Positions 56,290-64,000 of a stretch of 64,000 nt of DNA are shown here, piece by piece. The notes under the pieces are model-generated. The model was not told the origin of the DNA, did no database searches, and saw only the letters and a program-made list of their open reading frames with translations. The translations under genes and the position numbers were made by a program. The stretch comes from Dryas octopetala (lineage: Eukaryota; Streptophyta; Magnoliopsida; Rosales; Rosaceae): positions 124,001 through 188,000 of the forward strand of contig OY992838.1 of the NCBI GenBank assembly GCA_963921425.1. The letters run 5' to 3'. Position 1 is the first letter of the stretch. The number at the start of each line of letters is the position of its first letter.

Positions 56290-57416
56290 TGTCACGGTCC
56301 GCACTTAGAGTTGTGCATCTGTGACATTAATATGAAGTATGGAGGGCCAAATGCCAAGAGAATGGCATCCGTTTGGCGAAGAGTGGCCGGGTTGCGCGCG
56401 TGGAAGGGTAATTTCATAATTTGGCTGTTTCGGGGTCTTCCGGTTGGAATTTGAGAAATCTAAAAATACCGGTAAATCCAGGAGGTCGAAACGAGTCCAA
56501 CGCAACTGACGGTTCGTCAATCGGAGTTCGGATGAATTAATTATGGCCAATTATGACTCCTCGCGCAAGTTGATGTTTCCTCCTGTTTTGTGAAGAAAGG
56601 CATAAAATGCTCTTTAGGGGGAGACATGGTGTCAAGCTCTCCACCACCCCCGGCGCCCACACCCATGGAGCGTTAAGCGAGCTACTCTAGGAACCTGAGG
56701 GGACCTAGGGGGCGGGCACATGACTTCCGGAGGGCGGTCATGTGTCTCTGTGGGACAGGAGGTCCCACAGACAGTACAAGCGAGCGGGAGTGCTTGTATT
56801 GCGCTGGGCGCGCGCACACGAGGCTACAAGGGGAATTTCCTTATGCCGCGCCATATGCACATCATGCCAACTAGATGTGAACTCCCGGAGACTTCATGGT
56901 GCACATTGGCCATGTAGTACTCAACGAGGGCATCGGCTTGGGTTCGGCCATGCACAATAGATGATGCTAGCAGGCAGGGGAAGGGCGACCCCGTGCCAAC
57001 GAGAGAAAGCTAACGTGGGGCATCGGAGAAGAGTTGCTCACTCGGGTGGCATGCATGCAAGTTGGCTGGCATGTTCAACTCGAGGAAAGGACTATGGGCG
57101 CGAGCTAGCCCTTAGTGCCATGACAAATGAGATGTGGGAGCAAGGTAAGACCCGACATGTGAGATTGGAATGCCGGCGTCATAAGAACCTATCGATCGGG
57201 CGAGTGTCTTGGCTGAGAACCTAGACACAAGGAAGCAATCGTATAGTCGCTACGGGCGAGACTCGAGAGGAGTAGTTCTTGTTGGCAAACCTCGAGGAGG
57301 CAACGAATGGGTCTATATCCTGAAAAGAGTAAAGAGAAAGTATGGCTGGCCTTGATTCAGAGGAATCTTGGCGCCGCACGGGCAAATTCCGCTGCGTAAA
57401 AAGTGAGCCCGTGACA
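56290..57416. mobile_element. Solo LTR, probably Ty3/gypsy
   Basis: It starts TGTCACGG and ends CCGTGACA (inverted, TG…CA), and is flanked by a perfect 5-bp duplication CCAAG (56285-56289 and 57417-57421). It is 1,127 bp and clearly GC-richer than its surroundings. A TATA-like CATAAAA lies at about 56601. No internal region or second LTR is present, so LTR–LTR recombination has removed the rest. TGTCACG starts are common in plant gypsy LTRs, but the superfamily is inference. ORFs inside are not convincing. Confidence 0.85.
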
Positions 57417-57421
57417 CCAAG

Positions 57422-57804
57422 CACGAAGCATATATGCATAAATGCGTTTCATATGTGAATTCCAAAACTAGCTCGAGTCTAGGCATTTAATTACTTAATC
57501 AATTTGCTGAATATACATATATGTATGTAATTATATAAGCTAGCTAGCTGGTTAAATTTTTTAGAGACAGCTAACGACCTTGACCGTAATGGGAATTGAA
57601 TTAGTCAGAACAGACCATATACAACTTGGCTCAGACAAATTAATTGAGGTGTAGCTAACACGCTTTGGTCAGACCTAGCTAGCTAGCTAGCTAGCTTTGT
57701 TGGGACTGGACTCGATCTGGAGGTAATTATATATTCGATCTGTTTATTTATTTAATTACTTTTCATATGTGCTTAATTTCTCTCATGCTGCGTGAATCAA
57801 ATTG

Positions 57805-57837
<33 letters not shown>

Positions 57838-58831
57838 CGTGCGTGAATCAAAATTCAGAAAAAAGATGCAAACCGAACCTTAAAAAGTTAGAATTCATAG
57901 GGGAAAAAAGAAAAATGTCTATTAACATTTGAACAACATGGGTACGTGTTAGTGTGTTACTATCAGGTCCTAATATATCTTAATTATAAATTAAGACGAC
58001 ACAGCTGCAGGCATGCACAGTAGCACAAAGCCCATATATAAGTTGTCTATGCATGTTTAAATCGGAACAATTTTATTTTTTTTCTTTTGTGGTAAGTAAG
58101 TCCAATATTCCAATTACATACTTACATCATGTGTTGTTAATTGACAATTAATTAATTAATTTGTCTTTTACAGATATCTAGACTAGCAGTAGAGCGATCT
58201 CAGGCTCAGGGTAAGCTGACTTCCTCCTGCTAGCTTCAACGAAATCTGATCTCCCTCGACATCCTACAGATATCGCATCGAAAAATTCATTAATATTGCC
58301 ACAACCCGCACGCGTTTACAAGTCAAAACTGCAGCAAATTAATAAAATTACGTGGCATGATAGAGCAGAAACCAATGCCATACATAAAGTTACTAGCTAG
58401 TTAAGAAATTATTTCTCATGCATATAACTTACCGAACATAGATGCACTTACCAAATATGAAAATTAAATTATATTTTCATTCTCAAACTTTCAAAACCTA
58501 ACCAAAGGAGCCCTTAATTAAACACTAACATGTAACTTTAAAGACTTGCGGTCTCAGGTCTAAGAGAAAGAGAAACAGCGTGTCAAACCATAAGCGGGCC
58601 TTGGTATACCCACATCACATGATTGAGTAGGTCGATACAGCTGTCTCTTTCTCTTCATCCATTCCATCGTGTGCTCCTCCTGTGGACCTCTGCCTGCCAG
58701 TGCCAGTCATCTCCTTAATTTATATGCAAAATGCAGCCTCCCTGGATCACCATGCATATATATATATATGCATCCTTTATAAGTCACCTTCAATTCATCC
58801 ATTTTTTTAACCATCAACAATATTAATAGAA
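57422..58831. other. AT-rich intergenic region, upstream of the DUF241 gene
   Basis: No gene seen. Carries CTAGCTAGCTAG at 57678-57695 and an (AT)n tract at 57812-57836. The last few hundred bases are the DUF241 promoter. Confidence 0.5.
58776..58783 (+). promoter_or_regulatory. TATA-like box of the DUF241 gene
   Basis: TTTATAAG lies 48 bp before the ATG at 58832, just after an (AT)n tract. The spacing leaves only a very short leader, so it is a candidate only. Confidence 0.35.
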
Positions 58832-59833
58832 ATGGTAGGCGTTTTCCGGCGGTCCCTTTCCTTCCCAAACAAAATAGTTAGTACTCGTCCTAACACAAGT
58901 AACCGTAGTGGTACATGTAGTCCATCATCAAATTCAAATTCATCAAAACCACGTCCGGCCTTGTCTCATCACACCAGATCCATCAGTCTCCCATGCAGAT
59001 CGCACCCCGTGATTTCTCAGCTCAAACATTACACCACTGCCCTTCAATCATGGGCTCTCCATATTCATCCAACTGCAACCTCCGCTTGGCTCTGCGACGG
59101 CTTGACCAGTCTCAAAGACTTCCACCACTGCCTCCACGAGATTCTCCAGCTTCCTCAAACCCAAGAGTCCCTCCGCCGCCATCCCCACTGGGTTGACAAC
59201 CTTCTAGAACAATTCCTCCGTTTTGTGGACGTGTATGGGATCTTCCGCACCTCCTTGTTGGCTCTTAAAGAGGAGCATTCGGCAGTTCAAGTGGCCATGA
59301 GGAAGAGAGACGAGTCCAAAATAGCATTGTACGTCAAAGCCAGAAACAAAATGGCCAAGGAAATGGCTGTGCTTGTTAACGCACTTGGATGTATCGCACG
59401 CCCATCTGCAGCCTCCTCCGTCTTCGTCGACTATGTTAATGTTGGCGATGTTCAACTGGCTGCTGTTATCACGGACGTCGTTCAAGTCACGGTAACGGTG
59501 TCTCTTGCACTTTTTAATAGAATTGCACTATCATTTCGCCCTACAAAATCCAAGACGTGGATTCCGGGATTGAGGTTGAAGATCAAGATCAAGGCTGCAA
59601 ACAAGGCCAAGGTCGTAGAAGATCAGCTGGCCAATAATATTCAACAATTTGAGCAACTTGAGGTTCACACCTTGGGGGGTTTCAGAAAGAAAGGAGATGA
59701 AGAGGTCAAAATGACTATGAAGACAATGCAGGAATTCGAGACCTCCATTGCACGAATTGAAACTTGCACTGAAACAGTTTTCAGGAGTTTGATCAACGCA
59801 AGGGTTTCACTTCTCAACACTCTTGCACAGTAA
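58832..59833 (+). CDS. DUF241 family protein
   Basis: Single-exon ORF of 333 residues. The N-terminus (MVGVFRRSLSFPNK, then HHTRSISLPCRSHP) and the body are the usual plan of plant DUF241 proteins: LCDGLTSLKDFHHCLHEILQLP near residues 84-105, LLEQFLRFVDVYGIFRTSL, the long central helices KARNKMAKEMAVLVNALG, and the C-terminal TMQEFETSIARIETCTETVFRSLINARVSLLN helix that closes the domain. The prediction is all helical. Function of the family is poorly known; several members respond to stress or act in roots. It appears complete. Two short flexible Ser/Asn runs lie at residues 21-38. Confidence 0.92.
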   Translation: MVGVFRRSLSFPNKIVSTRPNTSNRSGTCSPSSNSNSSKPRPALSHHTRSISLPCRSHPVISQLKHYTTALQSWALHIHPTATSAWLCDGLTSLKDFHHCLHEILQLPQTQESLRRHPHWVDNLLEQFLRFVDVYGIFRTSLLALKEEHSAVQVAMRKRDESKIALYVKARNKMAKEMAVLVNALGCIARPSAASSVFVDYVNVGDVQLAAVITDVVQVTVTVSLALFNRIALSFRPTKSKTWIPGLRLKIKIKAANKAKVVEDQLANNIQQFEQLEVHTLGGFRKKGDEEVKMTMKTMQEFETSIARIETCTETVFRSLINARVSLLNTLAQ

Positions 59834-62800
59834 AAAAGGAAAACGGATCGAGTAGATCGATCGATTTATTTGCTTTCATAATTTATTAATTTTTCCTCTA
59901 AATTAAAGTTGAACAGATCAGATTATGTGTCAGATTAAGAGGTGTACAGTAGAAAGCTTCCTTAATTTGGCTTTAAAAAAAAAATTATTTTGTAAATCTA
60001 TTGTTTTGAATATATGTTACTTGTATTTTTGTCATAACAAAGAATTGTCGAATTAATATAATTAATTGTGTATACCAAAAGATACAGGGATTATATTGAA
60101 GAAATACCAACTAGCTATTGTATTTCTTTGAAAGATATATATATTTCAAATTCAAATCACTCATTCGCATATTAAAAAAATAATAATGCTATATTTACCA
60201 TATTTTTATACCATATTTTTATAACATCTTACGTGTCATCACTTTACTAGACATGGTTTTTTTTTTTTTTTTGGATTTTTTTATTTATTTATTAGTATCC
60301 AATGTATGAATGACATGTAAGTTGCCACATAAAGTGATATGAAATTGTGGTATAAAAATGTGAGATGTCTAACACTACTGTTAAAAAATACTGGAAGACA
60401 ACATATCATGGGGCATAGACATTGTTCATTTATTAATTAATATAATTTAAGAAAAAGATATTTATATACGTACAATTTCTTAATTTAATTTAAGTGACAG
60501 TTATTTTAGTTAACGGTATTATTAGCGTTAAAATTTAATAATATTAAGGAGATAACATTTTATTGCTACACTATATACTATTTTTCTAATAAAAAAATAG
60601 TTCTCATAAGAGTGGAACACAATATAATATCCTTTATATTACTTGTTAAATTATATATGTACGTGTACAACTCACATTAATGTTGCAGGATCGTCTAATG
60701 GCCGGTTTTACTTTTTTACATTTTACAAAGTAAAGATGATGAGAAATTTATAATTAGGGAGCACACTCACATGACTCGATCGTGATGATATATGTTAGGG
60801 GCATAAGCTTTCCGACATGTGTAACATACGACCTGAAAACATTGAAAGTTAAATGTGGCATAGCCAACGAATGCTGAACGTACACGACAAAAATTAATTA
60901 AAATACAGGAGTTCACACGTTATAGGTGAATATATAGCATGGCAGAAGGGCAGCAGGCGGTCCAGCCCTGCAGGCCAATATTTGAAATCGTAAAGCACAT
61001 GGTTTTGTTTTTTAATCCCAATTAAGTTTGCTTCTCATAGATCTTTTTGATAATTAAGAGTATTTGCAATAGTGGTGTTCAATACAATTTTATTGTATAC
61101 AATTGAACTAATGGATTAAAATTTATTTCCAGCGGTGTAGTTTAGTCCATCACTCCATTGCAATTGATGCAATTGCAATAGAAGGTGCATAAAAGGATCG
61201 GATAAACTCAAACCCTCTAGTAAAAAAAAAGTGACGTTAGTTAACAAAATAAAAAGTTAAACCCATTTGCTTAAAAAAAATTTAATGTGAAATAGACAAA
61301 ACGATGTAGTTTTGATGATTAACCATATTGATTAATAAATAAAAAATCCCGTCCTAAAAAAAAGAAAGAAATATAGTACAAATTCTATGATGTTAATAGT
61401 TCGTCAAATTTTATGATTTATTGCTCATGGATGAAAGTGGACCAAAGTTGTTCCCTCACTATTGAGATTTTAAAGGGCGACTTTCAATTCAATCAGAACA
61501 GGCTACAATTTATACCTTGGAGGCAAAGGATCTACGGCAACTTTCCCAAATTTTGCTTTGGGCTGCCTATGTAGCAAGCCCGTATTCATTATGATGGACG
61601 TAGGAATTATGTGACTCTCCAGTAGCGGCTGTGCTTGGAAAATGAATAAATGATAGTATCTTGGGCTTCAAAATTAGGTAGGTCCAGATCAACACAAAAA
61701 ACTCAAAAATTAGCTAGGTGGAGGAGGGCCAGGAGGCACTAGATGGGCTAAAAAGTTAAAAGTTAATATAATTGAAATTTTTGCAAAAAGAGCGGGAACA
61801 TCCTTTTCGACCTTCAAATGTTCAGAGTTCTTAAATTTTGTAGTGCTTATATATTATGTTTGATTCAGATGGATAAAAAATAAAAATAACTGAATTGAAA
61901 AAACCCACATTTTTTAGGATAGCCATTTTCACAGTCTTAGTTTATATGACATGAACTGAAAGTTTGGTGCCTTTGGTGGGATTAGGATTGTAGTTAGCTA
62001 GGATCGATACAAGATCCAATACAGGACCATGTTTTGTGGTCTAGCCTCTTGCTTTCACTTAGTTAGCTAGGATCCAAGATCCAATACAGGAGTACAGGAC
62101 CATGTTTTGTAGTATCTAGCCTCTTGCAGCCTTGCTTTCATTTCTTCATCTCCCACTGCAAAGTTTAAAGTTCAAAAGCAAACAGAACACAAATACTGAA
62201 ATACAATACAGCCAAAGTTGATTGAGTTGGAATTCCACCAACAACAGCCACCAACGACTCCTTTTAAGAAGATATCGTCACTCGTCAGTCGTCAGAGATT
62301 CAAGATTCCAAATATCTTTTTAAAACATCACTCATTAATTCCTTCACTTAAAACTGTTATTCTTACTTTTTTGTTTTTAAGGAAATATTTGGGTATGAAT
62401 TTACTTCCACATGCATGGCATAACGGTTACTTGCCATAATTTACCAATTACCATTCATTCATTGGACATTATAATGATTTATTTGACCTTCTAGTTTTGA
62501 TTTATAGTTATTGATATAATGTTCGATTTGAAATTAATAAAATGATACCTACCTTTTTAGGTTGTCAAACGTATCATGATCATGGGAAATGAGTGGCCAA
62601 TTTCTTTCAATTTAATTCCAGTTTTTGTAAACATGAGAAAAAATTACAAAACATAGAGAAACAGTGCAAATTCCGGAATTCGTGGTATGAATGCAAATAA
62701 GAAGAAAGCAGAAATGCATAAAGGGATGTAATAAACAATAAAACTAAGGGCATTGATGCAAAAATGAGAAAAATAAAATAGAGACGTTATATGACTGAAG

Positions 62801-62976
62801 GCTCCCGCTAGCTTTTCCCTCACAATTAAGGAAAGATAATTAAAGTCAGGCGCATGCTAATACCAATGCCAATACACCGATTAAGTTACCCAAATTAGAG
62901 AAATCCTTAACCAGATAGATAAATATATAGATAGATAGAGCGTTAGTGTTATAATTAATTGAATTGACTGAGTCGG
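59834..62976. other. AT-rich intergenic region
   Basis: No gene seen. Includes a possible small MITE at about 60180-60390 (ACCATATTTTTATACC near one end, GGTATAAAAATGTGAG near the other) and a tandem duplication at about 61995-62135. The last few hundred bases before 62977 are the promoter of the DUF630/632 gene. Confidence 0.5.
61995..62135 (+). repeat. Imperfect tandem duplication
   Basis: GTTAGCTAGGATC, AAGATCCAATACAGGA, CCATGTTTTGTRG and CTAGCCTCTTG occur twice in the same order. The second copy has an inner repeat of GTACAGGA. Confidence 0.85.
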
Positions 62977-64000
62977 ATGGGGTGCGCCGCCTCAAAGCTG
63001 GAGGAACTCCCGGCGGTGTCTTTATGCCGGGACCGGTACAAGTACCTGGACGAAGCTGTCTGCCAAAGCCAAGCCCTGGCCGATGCCCATATCGCTTACT
63101 TGGACTCCCTCAGGGCACTTGGTCCCACTCTCCACCGTTTCTTCCAATATTATTATTATTATTCTCATCACTCTCGCCCGTCTTCTACTACTTCCAACTC
63201 TGCCTCCCACCTCCGATTCCCTTCGCACGACGACCACGAAAAGCCAACCCCAGTCGTCAATTCTGATGATCACTCAAGCGGTGGCGGTGGCTTAGCTCCG
63301 AAACCACCCCCGCCACCGTCTCCCATCAGCTCCACTTGGGATTTCTTTAACCTTTTTGATGCCTACGAACCGCTTTATTATACTAGTTGTCATTTGGAGC
63401 CTGAATTAGCTGCAGACACTACTACTAGTACTGGTGGTGCCAATAATATTAATATTACTGGACAGGAACAGGAAGGGCAGACTTGTCATTTGGCCCCTGA
63501 GCCTCATGAGGCCATCACAAAACTTCAGCTTCTGTTTGAGAGAGCGTCAGAGTCCGGCAATGAGGTTTCCAAGTCGCTGCGCTCTCATCACCACACAATT
63601 TCTCTTCATCAAGGTATATATTCATCTCAACTTTTTAATTTTAATTAGTGATTAGCAAAAACAATCTCAACTTTTGTAAAATAATGGGTTTTAAATTTAT
63701 ATAATTTGACTGTCTATTTACTTGTTGGAGAAGCAGAGTATGGCTTTGATCAATCTCATGAAGGCTCCGTGATGAGTTCACAGAGCCTATCTCACACTCT
63801 GAAGACGCTCTTTTTGTGGGAAAAGAAACTTTATGATGAAGTCAAGGTATGCATATATATTTGTAATTGCTTAACTTCTTGATTTATGCAGAATCACATC
63901 TTGGTTGCTCTTTTTTTTTAATTACGTTGTAGGCTGAGGAAAGATTGCGTGTAACATATGAGAAGAAGAGTAGGCTGCTGAGACAATATTTGGATAACAA
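62977..64000 (+). CDS. DUF630/DUF632 (NRG2-like) protein, 5' part
   Basis: Exons 62977-63613, 63737-63846 and 63933-64000 (GT–AG, in phase), open to the window end. The N-terminus MGCAASKLEELPAVSLCRDR is the signature of DUF630: Gly2 followed by Cys3 suggests N-myristoylation and palmitoylation, hence membrane attachment. VCQSQALADAHIAYLDSLRALG follows. A low-complexity region has Tyr, His, Pro and Gly runs (PPPPPSP, STWDFFNLFDAYE). The DUF632 start is visible as SLSHTLKTLFLWEKKLYDEVKAEERLRVTYEKKSRLLRQYL. Relatives include NRG2 (nitrate signalling) and other plant proteins of unknown role; which subfamily this is cannot be told from the 5' third. Confidence 0.9.

Noticed and set aside
1..64000. 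tRNA or rRNA genes
   Set aside because: I saw no T-loop and anticodon-stem combination and no rRNA sequence by reading, but I did not fold the window, so a tRNA scan would be needed to exclude them.

Overview
The window is nuclear DNA of a higher plant. Its genes have short GT–AG introns, the intergenic DNA is AT-rich and full of (CT/GA)n and (AT)n microsatellites, and it carries plant-type Copia, MULE, hAT and PIF/Harbinger-like elements. The protein families are those of a eudicot. A woody Rosaceae-like species is my guess from the overall look of the proteins and was not tested.

Layout. 1-546: 5' end of a CRP1-like PPR gene (minus). 1028-11342: a decayed TSR1 ribosome-biogenesis gene (plus), lacking its middle and carrying frameshifts and a stop. 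Its introns hold a Copia retrotransposon (1297-5951), a hAT element (7053-8029) and a large fold-back element (10078-11164). 11393-11420: a U2 snRNA 5' fragment. 12102-13547: BAHD acyltransferase (minus). 13575-14815: a three-copy tandem repeat, one copy interrupted by a MITE with an internally proven empty site. 16969-20135: DUF760 plastid protein (minus, 7 exons). 21137-25943: O-fucosyltransferase-family gene (plus, 10 exons). 27378-31577: ESV1-like starch protein (minus, 11 exons). 32688-38237: a complete MULE with 280-bp TIRs that look identical and a 9-bp target duplication. 41518-45959: EIPR1/TSSC1-like WD40 gene (minus, 13 exons). 47747-49886: membrane-anchored DUF7796-type gene (plus, 2 exons). 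50500-52440: a GGT/GGC repeat array and a PIF/Harbinger-like element. 53829-54121: a broken seed-maturation-protein gene (minus). 54703-54925: an RNase H-like remnant. 56290-57416: a solo LTR with a 5-bp duplication. 58832-59833: DUF241 gene (plus). 62977-64000: 5' part of a DUF630/DUF632 gene (plus), running off the end.

The most interesting object is the MULE. It holds two convergent genes, each starting just inside a TIR: a mudrA-type transposase on the plus strand (33204-36886, one in-frame TGA) and, on the minus strand, a two-exon gene for a 123-residue GRF-type zinc-finger protein with a C-terminal membrane segment (37401-37855). The layout mirrors maize MuDR, with the GRF gene in the mudrB position. 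The host genes do not form an operon-like unit. They are ordinary single-copy plant genes (plastid RNA and starch biology, endosomal trafficking, glycosylation) separated by transposon debris.
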